DNA of 64,000 nucleotides, taken from positions 1-64,000 of the forward strand of contig NZ_JABDSR010000005.1 in the NCBI RefSeq assembly GCF_012976305.1, written 5' to 3'. Position 1 is the stretch's first letter. Each line of letters opens with the position of its first letter. Both the position numbers and the translations under genes were made by a program. This document shows positions 42,841-53,040 of this stretch, piece after piece. The stretch is from Peptoniphilus faecalis (GTDB taxonomy: Bacteria > Bacillota > Clostridia > Tissierellales > Peptoniphilaceae). The notes beneath the pieces were generated by a model. The model was not told where the DNA came from, made no database searches, and worked only from the letters and a program-made list of their open reading frames with translations.

Positions 42841-44484
42841 ATGAAAGAGTATCAATTAGACGTACCTACACCACATTCCTATACTTATGTTACTAAAAAC
42901 TTGCCAAATGTAACAGTTGAGCAAAGAGAAAGAGCTCTTAAAGCTACTCACTACAATGAATTTGCTTTTCCTGCAGGAATGTTAACTATCGATATGTTGT
43001 CAGATTCAGGAACTACTGCTATGACAGATGTTCAATGGTCTGCAATGTTTTTAGGCGATGAATCTTATGGAAGAAACAAGGGCTACTATGTTCTTTTAGA
43101 TGCATTTAGAGACGTTTTTGAAAGAGGCGACAACCAAAAAAGAATTATTGACCTTGTAAGAACTGATTGTACTGATGTAGAAAAAATGATGAACGAAGTA
43201 TATCTTTGCGAGTATGAAGGTGGATTATTTAACGGTGGATCTGCACAAATGGAAAGACCTAATACTTTTATCATCCAACAAGGTCGTGCAGCTGAATCTG
43301 TTTTATTTGAATTAGTTAAAAAAATTTTAAATGAAAGAGAGCCGGGAAAGACTTACACAATTCCTTCAAATGGTCACTTTGACACAACTGAAGGAAATAT
43401 TAAACAAATGGGTTCTATACCAAGAAACTTATATAACAAAAAACTTTTGTGGGAAGTTCCTGAAAATGGCCACTACGAAAAAAATCCCTTTAAGGGCAAT
43501 ATGGATACAGAAAAATTAGAAGAATTAATTGAAAAATTAGGACCTGAAAATGTTCCTCTAATTTATACGACTATTACTAATAATACTGTATGCGGTCAAC
43601 CCGTTTCCATGGCAAATATTAGGGAATGTTCTAGAATAGCACACAAATATGAAATTCCATATATGTTTGATGCCGCTAGATGGGCAGAAAATGCTTACTT
43701 CATTAAAGTAAATGAAGATGGATACGCTGACAAATCAATCCCAGAAATCGCAAAGGAAATGTTTTCTTATTGTGATGGATTTACTGCATCCCTAAAAAAA
43801 GATGGACACGCAAACATGGGTGGCGTGCTTGCCTTTAGAGACAAAGGCTTGTTCTGGAAAAAATTCTCTGACTTTAACGAAGATGGCTCAATAAAAACTG
43901 ACGTTGGTATTTTATTAAAGGTTAAACAAATTTCTTCATACGGAAACGACTCCTATGGCGGAATGAGCGGTAGAGATATTATGGCACTTGCTGCTGGACT
44001 TTATGAAGCTGCCAAGTTCGATTACCTTGATGCTCGTGTAAAACAATGTGAATATCTTGCACAAGGATTCTATAAAGCTGGAGTGAAGGGCGTTGTACTA
44101 CCTGCTGGTGGACATGGAGTATATATAAATATGGATGAATTTTTCGACAATAAGCGAGCACCCGAAACTTTTGCTGGTCAAGGCTTCTCTGTTGAATTAA
44201 TCAGAAGATATGGAATAAGAACAGCTGAACTTGGAAATTATTCTATGGAATACGATCTAAAAACTCCAGAACAACAAGCTGAAGTCGCTAATGTAGTTCG
44301 TTTTGCCATAAACAGAAGTCAACTTTCTAAGGAACACCTAGATTATGTAATTGCAGCTGTAAAAGCTCTTTATGAAGATCGTGCTACTATTCCTAATATT
44401 AGAATAGTAAAGGGTAAAAACCTTCCAATGCGTCACTTCCACGCATTCCTAGAAACTTATGAACCTTCTGAAGATGAAAAATAA
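42841..44484 (+). CDS. tnaA: Tryptophanase (extended form)
   Basis: 547 residues, about 75 longer than E. coli TnaA. Conserved blocks: PAGMLTIDMLSDSGTTAMTD, the FDTT segment, ITNNTVCGQPVSMANI, DAARWAENAYFIK and the PLP lysine in SLKKDGHANMGG (Lys near residue 320). The aspartate in FDTT is the residue that separates tryptophanase from tyrosine phenol-lyase (Thr there) by recollection of the two structures. An insertion around residues 97-137 (a Cys-containing segment, DCTDVEKMMNEVYLCEYEGG) accounts for part of the extra length. Its product would be indole, pyruvate and ammonia. A strong GGAGG precedes ATG and the transporter gene follows. Confidence 0.88.
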   Translation: MKEYQLDVPTPHSYTYVTKNLPNVTVEQRERALKATHYNEFAFPAGMLTIDMLSDSGTTAMTDVQWSAMFLGDESYGRNKGYYVLLDAFRDVFERGDNQKRIIDLVRTDCTDVEKMMNEVYLCEYEGGLFNGGSAQMERPNTFIIQQGRAAESVLFELVKKILNEREPGKTYTIPSNGHFDTTEGNIKQMGSIPRNLYNKKLLWEVPENGHYEKNPFKGNMDTEKLEELIEKLGPENVPLIYTTITNNTVCGQPVSMANIRECSRIAHKYEIPYMFDAARWAENAYFIKVNEDGYADKSIPEIAKEMFSYCDGFTASLKKDGHANMGGVLAFRDKGLFWKKFSDFNEDGSIKTDVGILLKVKQISSYGNDSYGGMSGRDIMALAAGLYEAAKFDYLDARVKQCEYLAQGFYKAGVKGVVLPAGGHGVYINMDEFFDNKRAPETFAGQGFSVELIRRYGIRTAELGNYSMEYDLKTPEQQAEVANVVRFAINRSQLSKEHLDYVIAAVKALYEDRATIPNIRIVKGKNLPMRHFHAFLETYEPSEDEK

Positions 44485-44509
44485 TGAACTTAATTAAAAT
44501 TTAATATTA

Positions 44510-44534
44510 AATACCCCTTTCAAAAAGGGGTATT
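44510..44534 (+). other. Intercistronic hairpin between tnaA and the transporter gene
   Basis: Perfect 11-bp arms AATACCCCTTT / AAAGGGGTATT around CAA, followed by ACCCTATTC with no U-run. It probably stabilises or processes the tnaA message and allows readthrough into tnaT. Confidence 0.6.
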
Positions 44535-44556
44535 ACCCTATTCAAGGAGAATAATT

Positions 44557-45897
44557 ATGGATAACAACTTAAAAACTCGCGATGGTTTTAAAAGTAAATG
44601 GGGCTTTATACTTGCTTGTATAGGCTCTGCAGTTGGTATGGGCAATATCTGGAGATTTCCTATAATGGTTTCAGCCTATGGTGGCATGACTTTTTTAATT
44701 CCTTACATAATATTTGTTGTGCTTATAGGATCTACTGGAGTAATTTCTGAAATGGCTCTTGGAAGGTCAGCTGAAGCTGGTCCAGTGGGTGCTTTTGGCA
44801 AATGTACAGAACTTAGATGGAAAAACAAAAAAATTGGAGAAACTATTGGGCTTATACCTGTAGTTGGTTCTCTTGCACTTGCAATAGGTTACACTTGTGT
44901 AATGGCTTGGATTTTTAAATACACTTTCCTTTCACTAACAGGCGGACTTTATGCAATGGGTCAAGATATGGACGTAATTGGTGGAACTTTTGGACAAACT
45001 GCCTCTACCTTTGGTGCGAACATTTGGGTTGTAATAGCAATTATCGCAAGTTTCGCAATTATGGCAATGGGAGTATCTGGAGGAATCGAAAAAGCAAATA
45101 AATTTATGATGCCCACATTATTTATTTTATTTGTTGGACTTGCAATTTATATTTTTAAACTTGATGGAGCTTCAAATGGATACAAATACATCTTCACAGT
45201 AAACCCTGAAGGATTAAAAGATCCAAAGGTTTGGATCTATGCCTTTGGACAAGCCTTTTTCTCATTATCAGTTGCAGGAAGTGGCACTGTAATTTACGGG
45301 TCCTACCTCCCCAAGAACGAAAGTATACCATCATCTGCAAGAAATGTCGCAATATTTGACACTATTGCAGCATTATTGGCAGCTTTTGTAATTATACCAG
45401 CAATGGCAACAGCAAATGCACCCCTTGACACTGGTGGTCCTGGACTTATGTTTATTTATTTAGTAAATGTATTTAACGGAATGGCTGTTGGAAAAATCGT
45501 TGGAATTGTTTTCTATATTTGCGTACTTTTTGCAGGATTAAGCTCAATAATAAATCTTTATGAAACACCTGTTGCTTACTTGGAAGAAAAATTTAATTTC
45601 TCAAGAGTAATTGCAACTACAACTATTCATATAATTGGTTGCCTAGTTGCCATCTTTATCCAAGCAATAGTAGGTGGTTGGATGGACGTAGTTTCAATTT
45701 ACATCTGCCCACTAGGAGCATCTCTTGCAGGAATAATGTTCCTATGGGTTGCAGGAAAGGATTATGCACTGTCCGCAGTTAACCAAGGAGCCAAAAAAGA
45801 AATCGGTGGATGGTACTATCCACTTGCTAAATATGTATATGTTACTGCAGCAATAATTGCCCTAATAGCAGGAGCAATTCTTGGCGGAATTGGTTGA
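44557..45897 (+). CDS. tnaT: Sodium-dependent tryptophan transporter (NSS/SNF family)
   Basis: 446 residues, 11 or 12 membrane segments. The NSS signature WGFILACIGSAVGMGNIWRF opens helix 1 and the sodium/substrate residues SAVGMGNIW are intact; helix 6 has SLSVAGSGTVIYGSY. Coupling to tnaA, as in the TnaT of Symbiobacterium, supports tryptophan as substrate. It is 73 bp after tnaA and precedes a bidirectional terminator. Substrate assignment is inferred from context. Confidence 0.85.
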   Translation: MDNNLKTRDGFKSKWGFILACIGSAVGMGNIWRFPIMVSAYGGMTFLIPYIIFVVLIGSTGVISEMALGRSAEAGPVGAFGKCTELRWKNKKIGETIGLIPVVGSLALAIGYTCVMAWIFKYTFLSLTGGLYAMGQDMDVIGGTFGQTASTFGANIWVVIAIIASFAIMAMGVSGGIEKANKFMMPTLFILFVGLAIYIFKLDGASNGYKYIFTVNPEGLKDPKVWIYAFGQAFFSLSVAGSGTVIYGSYLPKNESIPSSARNVAIFDTIAALLAAFVIIPAMATANAPLDTGGPGLMFIYLVNVFNGMAVGKIVGIVFYICVLFAGLSSIINLYETPVAYLEEKFNFSRVIATTTIHIIGCLVAIFIQAIVGGWMDVVSIYICPLGASLAGIMFLWVAGKDYALSAVNQGAKKEIGGWYYPLAKYVYVTAAIIALIAGAILGGIG

Positions 45898-45916
45898 TAT
45901 TTGATTTTTACATTTA

Positions 45917-45949
45917 AAAAGTGTTGGCTTTTCTTTTGCCAACACTTTT
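45917..45949. terminator. Bidirectional terminator between tnaT and the gloB-like gene
   Basis: Perfect 12-bp arms AAAAGTGTTGGC / GCCAACACTTTT with T-runs on both sides; serves both convergent genes. Confidence 0.9.
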
Positions 45950-45960
45950 ATTTTTTACTC

Positions 45961-46650
45961 TTAAAAATTATCCTTTTTGTTTCTAAAAATTATAAAATCC
46001 TCTAAATCTCTTGCAAGTAAAAAGGGATTTATTTTTTTCTCCTTGCCAATTGTTGAAGGAAGGGTGATTTTATTTTCTTCTCTTAATTTTTTTACTCTCT
46101 CATACTCTCTGTCTAAATCCTCATTAGAAATCACAGATTTTGCAAATTCTAAATTAGAAAGGGAATATTCGTGTGCAGGATAAACTTTTGTATCATCATC
46201 TAAACTTTTTAATTTTAAAAGACCCTCATAGGATTTTTTATAATCCTTTGTGAAAACTCTGCCACATCCAGCAAGAAAAAGTGCGTCGCCACAAAATAAA
46301 TTATCTCCCATTAGATAGGAAATATGTCCTTCTGTATGGCCAGCAGTTAAAATAACTTTAAAAATTTCATCTAAGACTTCAAATTCATCATCCTCTTTTA
46401 CAGTAACATCGTTGTACTCTTTAGTTTCAACTGGTCCATAGACCTTTGCACCGCATTTATTTTTAAGTTCTTGAACTCCTCCCACATGATCCATGTGCTT
46501 GTGAGTAAGAAGGATGGCAACTAATTTTTTGTTTTTTAAATAATTAAGAACAGGAACTGAATCTCCGGGATCCACTACGATGATTTTGTCCTCCCTTTCA
46601 ATTGTCCAAATATAATTGTCTTCAAAAGCCTTGATATAATTAATATTCAT
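45961..46650 (-). CDS. Metallo-beta-lactamase-fold hydrolase (glyoxalase II-like)
   Basis: 229 residues, start MNINYIKAFEDNYIWTIERE at 46650 after GAGGTGTTTT. Metal site THKHMDHVGG (HxHxDH), DNLFCGDALFLAGCGRVF (bridging Asp) and the late His in YPAHEYS. Resembles GloB hydroxyacylglutathione hydrolase. Peptoniphilaceae are not known for glutathione, so the substrate may be another thioester. It forms a single-gene unit. Confidence 0.82.
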   Translation of the reverse strand: MNINYIKAFEDNYIWTIEREDKIIVVDPGDSVPVLNYLKNKKLVAILLTHKHMDHVGGVQELKNKCGAKVYGPVETKEYNDVTVKEDDEFEVLDEIFKVILTAGHTEGHISYLMGDNLFCGDALFLAGCGRVFTKDYKKSYEGLLKLKSLDDDTKVYPAHEYSLSNLEFAKSVISNEDLDREYERVKKLREENKITLPSTIGKEKKINPFLLARDLEDFIIFRNKKDNF

Positions 46651-46680
46651 AAAACACCTCACTATATAATTACTCTAACT

Positions 46681-46824
46681 GCCTCTATTTAAACAAAGAT
46701 GTGTTAATTTTAAAGTTTTTTAAGGTATAACTTCCTCAGCAATACTCCTTTAAGTCTTACTGTCTTATCTTTAGATAAAATTTTTATAAACTCTTACTTT
46801 AAGCTCCTTTGCTGGATAAAATAA
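46681..46824 (-). other. Intergenic segment between gloB-like and groL with coding-like fragments
   Basis: No intact gene. On the minus strand short frames reading KELKVRVYKNFI and SKDKTVRLKGVLLRKLYLKK occur in different registers, separated by a stop, like a frameshifted relic. The ends CAGCAA (46738-) and TTGCTG (46810-46815) are complementary, so a structured RNA is the other reading. I do not recognise either. Confidence 0.3.
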
Positions 46825-46877
46825 AAAAACAGCCTATCTCAAGACTGCTTTTTTTGAGGCTGTTTTAATAAATCCTA
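46825..46877. terminator. Terminator-like hairpin downstream of groL
   Basis: AACAGCCT and AGGCTGTT arms with a T-run on both strands. It is the second hairpin past groL and defines a ~100-nt interval (46878-46978) in which nothing is recognised. Confidence 0.5.
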
Positions 46878-46977
46878 CTTGCCTGAAAATGCTAATTATT
46901 CCTTCGCATTTTCTATATTACATGGATAAGATTTTTCATAAGTTCATGTTTTCTTTCAGTCGCATTGCTGTTAAAGT

Positions 46978-47008
46978 CAGAAAACCGAGACTTATCTCGG
47001 CTTTTCTG
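46978..47008 (-). terminator. Terminator of groES-groEL
   Basis: Hairpin CCGAGA / TCTCGG (46985-46990 and 46995-47000), extended by AAAA/TTTT, 5 bp after the groL stop. Confidence 0.8.
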
Positions 47009-47012
47009 ATTA

Positions 47013-48928
<1,916 letters not shown>

Positions 48929-48948
48929 ATATATTTACCTCCTTTTTA

Positions 48949-48975
48949 TTAGCACTCGGCAACGCCTTCTGCTAA
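48949..48975 (-). promoter_or_regulatory. CIRCE-like operator (degenerate)
   Basis: Plus strand: TTAGCACTC (48949-48957), 9 bp, TTCTGCTAA (48967-48975). The first half matches the CIRCE half-site perfectly; the second has 3 changes from GAGTGCTAA. It lies between the promoter and groES, the usual place for HrcA repression. Confidence 0.75.
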
Positions 48976-48980
48976 TATAT

Positions 48981-49009
48981 ATATTAATACATTGGCAAAA
49001 ATTTTTCAA
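48981..49009 (-). promoter_or_regulatory. Promoter of groES-groEL
   Basis: TTGAAA (49004-49009), 17-bp spacer, TAATAT (48981-48986); the CIRCE-like element follows at once. Confidence 0.7.
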
Positions 49010-49032
49010 GGGTTGAGTGCAAAATAAAAAAT

Positions 49033-49063
49033 AAAAGCTTCACTTTTTTATAGCAAAGCTTTT
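49033..49063 (-). terminator. Terminator of the ogt gene
   Basis: AAAAGCTT / AAGCTTTT (49033-49040, 49056-49063) with a minus-strand T-run. Confidence 0.8.
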
Positions 49064-49078
49064 GTTTTACTTCTACAT

Positions 49079-49606
49079 TTATTTTTTAAACTTGAAACCC
49101 TCGTTTTGAAGTAATTTCTTTTTTTTCGCAATTCCTCCTGCATAGCCTTTAAGACTTCCATCGACTCCAATCACTCTATGACAAGGTACTATTATTGATA
49201 TCGGGTTATGCCCAACTGCACCACCTACCCCTTGTGCCGACATTTTTTTATACTTTCCCATCTCTATTAATTTTTCTGAGATAGTTTTATATGTAATAGT
49301 TTCTCCATAGGGTATCTCTAATAAAGTTTTCCACACATCTCTTCTAAATTCTGTTCCAATAAGTTTTATGCAAGGCATAAATTTTGGCTCTTCACCACTA
49401 AAGTAAATATCAAGCCACTTTTCTGTAGTTTCTACATTTTTATTGATAATTTCTAACTTTTTTAAGTTAAAATCTTCTACCTCTTCACCTTTTATAACTT
49501 CTCCAAAATATTTTTGATTTTCAAAATATAGTCCAAGTAAAAATTCTTCATCAAAGATTAAATAAATTTTCCCTAATGGCGAGTTGTAAATTTTTTTATA
49601 AAACAT
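49079..49606 (-). CDS. ogt: Methylated-DNA--protein-cysteine methyltransferase
   Basis: 175 residues. Acceptor cysteine in IIVPCHRVIG and the conserved GYAGGIAKKKKLLQNE, with ETITYKTISEKL helix before. It removes O6-alkylguanine lesions by transfer to Cys in one turnover. Its N-terminal half is the usual ribonuclease-like cap. Single gene with its own terminator. Confidence 0.94.
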   Translation of the reverse strand: MFYKKIYNSPLGKIYLIFDEEFLLGLYFENQKYFGEVIKGEEVEDFNLKKLEIINKNVETTEKWLDIYFSGEEPKFMPCIKLIGTEFRRDVWKTLLEIPYGETITYKTISEKLIEMGKYKKMSAQGVGGAVGHNPISIIVPCHRVIGVDGSLKGYAGGIAKKKKLLQNEGFKFKK

Positions 49607-49627
49607 AAGCCCTCCAAAAATATAAAA

Positions 49628-49652
49628 AAGGAAATCCCATTGGATTTCCTTA
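49628..49652 (-). terminator. Terminator of the ribosomal super-operon
   Basis: AAGGAAATCC / GGATTTCCTT overlaps the rplQ stop, with a T-run on the minus strand. Confidence 0.85.
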
Positions 49653-49991
49653 TACTAATTCTATAATTGAAATTTCTGCACCGTCTCCACGTCTTGGACC
49701 CATCTTCAATACTCTAGTGTATCCACCATTTCTATCTGCATATTTTTCAGAATATTCTTCAAATAATTTTGTAACAACATCTTCTGAATAAATATATGCT
49801 AAAGCTTGTCTTCTTGCGTGAAGGTCGCCTCTTTTTCCAAGTGTAATCATTCGATCTGCAATTCTTTGAACTTCTTTCGCTCTAGTGTGAGTAGTTTTAA
49901 TTCTACCTTCCCTTAAAAGAGAAGTAACAAGGTTTCTAAGCATTGCACGTCTATGACTTGAATTACGGCCAAGTTTTCTGTTTTTTGCCAT
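49650..49991 (-). CDS. rplQ: 50S ribosomal protein L17
   Basis: 113 residues; start [20 protein letters not shown] and [20 protein letters not shown] are L17 hallmarks. Last gene of the ribosomal block, 11 bp after rpoA, ended by a terminator. Confidence 0.97.
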   Translation of the reverse strand: MAKNRKLGRNSSHRRAMLRNLVTSLLREGRIKTTHTRAKEVQRIADRMITLGKRGDLHARRQALAYIYSEDVVTKLFEEYSEKYADRNGGYTRVLKMGPRRGDGAEISIIELV

Positions 49992-50001
49992 AATGTCCTC
50001 C

Positions 50002-50949
50002 TTATTCTTCTTCAGGTTTGAGGCTCAGTCCTAATTCTTCAAGCTTTTCAGTTACTTCTAGTAGAGATTTTCTACCAAGATTTCTAACTTTCATCATTTC
50101 ACTTTCAGTTCTATTAGTCAATTCCTCAACGCTGTTTATTCCAGCTCTCTTTAAACAGTTAAAGGATCTAACAGATAAATCCAATTCTTCAACTGTCATT
50201 TCGAGAACTTTTTCTTTTTGATCCTCTTCTTTTTCAACCATCAAATTTATTTCACTGACATGTTCTTTTAGGCCAATGAAGAGTTCAAGATGTTCTGTCA
50301 AGATTTTTGCTGCAAGGGACGTAGCTTCGTCAGCTTTCATTGAGCCATCTGTTGTAACTTCAAGGATTAATCTATCATAATCAGTTCTTTGTCCAACTCT
50401 AGTGTTTTCAACTTTCCAGTTTACTTTTTCCACAGGAGTGAAATTAGAATCCATTGGAATAATTCCAATTTCAGTTATTTCGTCCTTTTTAAGCTCAGAA
50501 GGTTCATAGCCTCTTCCCCTTTCAACCATCATTTCAAGATAAAAATCAGCATCTTCATTTAGCGTAGCTATATGTTGATCTGGATTAATAATAGTTACCT
50601 GAGGTTGAAGTTCAATGTCAGAGGCTTTAATTTCTCCCTTTCCCTTTTTTTCTATAACAAGTTTTACAGGTTCATCTTCAGTCATCTTTAAAACTATAGA
50701 TTTAATATTTAAAACTATTTCAGGTACATCTTCCAATACACCTGGAATTGTATCAAATTCATGTTCAACGCCGCGTATATTTATAAAAGAAACTGCTGCG
50801 CCTGGTAGAGAGGAAAGTAACACTCTTCTTAAGGAATTTCCAATAGTGATACCAAATCCAGCTTCTAGAGGTTCAACGACGAATTTGCCATATAAACCTG
50901 ACTCATCTAATTCTTCAATACTAATTCTAGGTTTTTCAATTTCAATCAT
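50002..50949 (-). CDS. rpoA: RNA polymerase alpha subunit
   Basis: 315 residues. N-terminal assembly domain ([20 protein letters not shown] and [10 protein letters not shown]) and C-terminal helix-hairpin-helix domain ([35 protein letters not shown]). It nucleates polymerase assembly and the C-terminal domain contacts UP elements and activators. It follows rpsK directly: rpsD (S4), normally in between, is not here. Confidence 0.97.
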   Translation of the reverse strand: MIEIEKPRISIEELDESGLYGKFVVEPLEAGFGITIGNSLRRVLLSSLPGAAVSFINIRGVEHEFDTIPGVLEDVPEIVLNIKSIVLKMTEDEPVKLVIEKKGKGEIKASDIELQPQVTIINPDQHIATLNEDADFYLEMMVERGRGYEPSELKKDEITEIGIIPMDSNFTPVEKVNWKVENTRVGQRTDYDRLILEVTTDGSMKADEATSLAAKILTEHLELFIGLKEHVSEINLMVEKEEDQKEKVLEMTVEELDLSVRSFNCLKRAGINSVEELTNRTESEMMKVRNLGRKSLLEVTEKLEELGLSLKPEEE

Positions 50950-50975
50950 GGGTACCCTCCTTCTCGATAAATAGT

Positions 50976-51371
50976 TTAGACTCTTCTACGTTTTGGTGGT
51001 CTACATCCATTATGAGGAATTGGAGTAACGTCTTTAATCATAGTTACTTCAAGACCTGATGCTTGAAGAGATCTAATAGCAGCTTCTCTTCCTGAACCTG
51101 GACCCTTTACATATACATCAACGCTCTTTAATCCATGCTCTTTAGCTTTTTCAGCTGCTTCTTGTGCTGCTTCTTGTGCTGCAAAAGGAGTTGACTTTCT
51201 TGAACCTCTAAATCCAAGTTGTCCAGCACTTGCCCAAGAAATAACATTACCGTTAATATCAGTAAGAGTAACCATAGTGTTATTAAATGTTGAAGCTATG
51301 TGAGCTTCTCCCTTTTCAATATTTTTACGAACACGTCTTCTAGAACGTGTAACTTTTTGTTTTTTAGCCAT
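50976..51371 (-). CDS. rpsK: 30S ribosomal protein S11
   Basis: 131 residues. Hallmarks [40 protein letters not shown] and [18 protein letters not shown]. Platform protein contacting the mRNA path. 13 bp after rpsM. Confidence 0.97.
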   Translation of the reverse strand: MAKKQKVTRSRRRVRKNIEKGEAHIASTFNNTMVTLTDINGNVISWASAGQLGFRGSRKSTPFAAQEAAQEAAEKAKEHGLKSVDVYVKGPGSGREAAIRSLQASGLEVTMIKDVTPIPHNGCRPPKRRRV

Positions 51372-51383
51372 TATAGTCCCCCC

Positions 51384-51746
51384 TTACTTACTTTTACTAA
51401 CAAGTTTCTTAGGACCTTTTCTTGTCCTAGCATTAGTCTTAGTTTTTTGTCCTCTTACAGGAAGACCCATTTTATGCCTTCTTCCACGATAACAGTTGAT
51501 TTCGCGAAGTCTTTTGATGCTCATTGCAACATCACGACGCAAATCACCTTCTACGTGGTATTTATCTATTTCTTCTCTAATTTTAGCAAGTTCAGCTTCT
51601 GTCAAGTCTTTAACTCTTGTATCAAAATCAACGCCAGCAGCAGTTAAAATTGCTTGAGATCTAGGTTTTCCAATACCATAAATATAAGTGAGTCCGATTT
51701 CAACTCTCTTTTCTCTAGGTAAATCTACACCGGAAATTCTAGCCAT
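51384..51746 (-). CDS. rpsM: 30S ribosomal protein S13
   Basis: 120 residues. [20 protein letters not shown] and [32 protein letters not shown] at the end. Head protein at the subunit interface. Confidence 0.97.
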   Translation of the reverse strand: MARISGVDLPREKRVEIGLTYIYGIGKPRSQAILTAAGVDFDTRVKDLTEAELAKIREEIDKYHVEGDLRRDVAMSIKRLREINCYRGRRHKMGLPVRGQKTKTNARTRKGPKKLVSKSK

Positions 51747-51757
51747 AATTACCTCCC

Positions 51758-51871
51758 TTATCCCTGTCTTTGTTTATGTTTCGGATTTTCGCAAATTACC
51801 ATTACTTTTCCGTTTCTCTTAATTATTTTGCACTTTTCGCACATCTTTTTTACAGATGGTCTTACTTTCAT
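51758..51871 (-). CDS. rpmJ: 50S ribosomal protein L36
   Basis: 37 residues read from the [23 protein letters not shown] and on to a Q-rich end. The four zinc ligands CxxC...C...H are intact, the zinc-binding (C+) form. AGGAGG lies 6-7 bases before the ATG. It is too short for routine frame lists. Confidence 0.95.
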   Translation of the reverse strand: MKVRPSVKKMCEKCKIIKRNGKVMVICENPKHKQRQG

Positions 51872-51894
51872 TTAAATGCCTCCTAACTCTAGGA

Positions 51895-52113
51895 TTATTT
51901 CTTTCTCCAAGTTATTCTTCCTCTTGTAAGATCATAAGGTGAAAGCTCAACTGTCACCTTATCACCAGGAAGAATTCTAATATAATTCATTCTCAATTTA
52001 CCTGAAATATGAGCAAGTATGATATGTCCGTTTTCAAGTTCAACCTTGAAATGAGTATTTGGAAGAGCGTCTACAACAACGCCTTCAACTTCAATTACAT
52101 CTTCTTTAGCCAT
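51895..52113 (-). CDS. infA: Translation initiation factor IF-1
   Basis: 72 residues, S1-like OB fold: [56 protein letters not shown]. Occupies the A site during initiation. 23 bp upstream of rpmJ. Confidence 0.97.
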   Translation of the reverse strand: MAKEDVIEVEGVVVDALPNTHFKVELENGHIILAHISGKLRMNYIRILPGDKVTVELSPYDLTRGRITWRKK

Positions 52114-52131
52114 ATTATTAAGGATCCTCCT

Positions 52132-52386
52132 TTAGCTATAAGGTAATAGTTTCTTTCTAATATAACTGTCATTTAAATCTTTAACATTAAGATCAATGAC
52201 ATCCTTATATATATAAAGATGTTTTACCTTTTTTTTCTTTGGTCGATCTAGCTTTCTTAGCTTTCCATCTACGATAAAGAGAAAATCATCATCTATAATC
52301 TCAGTGATTACAAAAACTCTTCCCTCATCTCTACCTTTTTTGGATCTTACAACTTGTCCCCTTAAAAGACTAAATGTATTATCCAT
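52132..52386 (-). CDS. KOW-domain RNA-binding protein (L14e-like)
   Basis: 84 residues with an N-terminal KOW motif (LLRGQVVRSKKGRDEGRVFV) and a basic RKLDRPKKKKVKHLYI. This small protein occupies the position between adk and infA in clostridial ribosomal operons, normally next to map. It probably binds rRNA or mRNA; the exact function is not established. It starts 3 bp after adk. Confidence 0.85.
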   Translation of the reverse strand: MDNTFSLLRGQVVRSKKGRDEGRVFVITEIIDDDFLFIVDGKLRKLDRPKKKKVKHLYIYKDVIDLNVKDLNDSYIRKKLLPYS

Positions 52387-52389
52387 GAA

Positions 52390-53031
52390 CTATTCAAGAC
52401 CATTAACTATATCTTCAAATACTTTGTCAATGTCCTTAGCCCCGTCGATATCTACGAGAAGATTTTGCGCTCTGTAGTAATCAATAAGAGGTGCAGTTTG
52501 ATCAAAGTAAACTGAAATTCTAGTCTTTACAGTTTCTTCAGTATCGTCATCTCTTTGAATAAGCTTAGTACCGTCCTTATCACAAATTCCTTCTTCCTTT
52601 GGAGGGTTGAATTTAACATGATAAGTCATTCCACAAGTTTTACAAACTCGTCTTCCAACAGCTCTTTCTATTAAAATTTTAGGATCAACTGTAATATTAA
52701 TAACATTATTTAGCTTTTCATCATTTTTATCTAAAATAGAATCAAGACTAACAGCTTGAGCTACGGTTCTTGGAAAACCATCTAGTAGAAATCCCTTTTT
52801 AGCATCTTCCTTGTTTAGTCTATCTTCAACAAGTGCGATTACAAGATCGTCTGGAACTAAAAGTCCCTTATCCATATAAGATTTTGCTTCCTTACCAAGT
52901 TCTGTGTTGTTCTTAATATTTTCTCTAAAGATATCTCCAGTTGAAATGTGTGGAATATTGTATCTTTCAACAATATATTCAGCTTGTGTGCCCTTTCCGG
53001 CCCCTGGAGGTCCCAATATAACTAATTTCAT
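52390..53031 (-). CDS. adk: Adenylate kinase
   Basis: 213 residues. P-loop GPPGAGKGTQ, DGFPRTVAQA and the LID zinc site CKTCGM ... GICDKDGTKLIQRDDD (three Cys plus one Asp). It interconverts AMP, ADP and ATP. 9 bp after secY. Confidence 0.96.
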   Translation of the reverse strand: MKLVILGPPGAGKGTQAEYIVERYNIPHISTGDIFRENIKNNTELGKEAKSYMDKGLLVPDDLVIALVEDRLNKEDAKKGFLLDGFPRTVAQAVSLDSILDKNDEKLNNVINITVDPKILIERAVGRRVCKTCGMTYHVKFNPPKEEGICDKDGTKLIQRDDDTEETVKTRISVYFDQTAPLIDYYRAQNLLVDIDGAKDIDKVFEDIVNGLE

Positions 53032-53040
53032 AAATGCCTC

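Noticed and set aside
42663-42896. Open frame of 77 codons before and overlapping tnaA as a leader peptide
   Set aside because: No ribosome-binding site before its ATG, it overlaps the tnaA start by 56 bp in another frame, and its sequence follows the DNA repeats; kept only as leader DNA.
42841-44484. Tyrosine phenol-lyase instead of tryptophanase
   Set aside because: The FDTT motif has Asp where TPL has Thr, and the transporter next door fits tryptophan; an assay would settle it.
44510-44534. Hairpin read as a tnaA terminator
   Set aside because: No run of Ts follows, and tnaT has no separate promoter that I could see.
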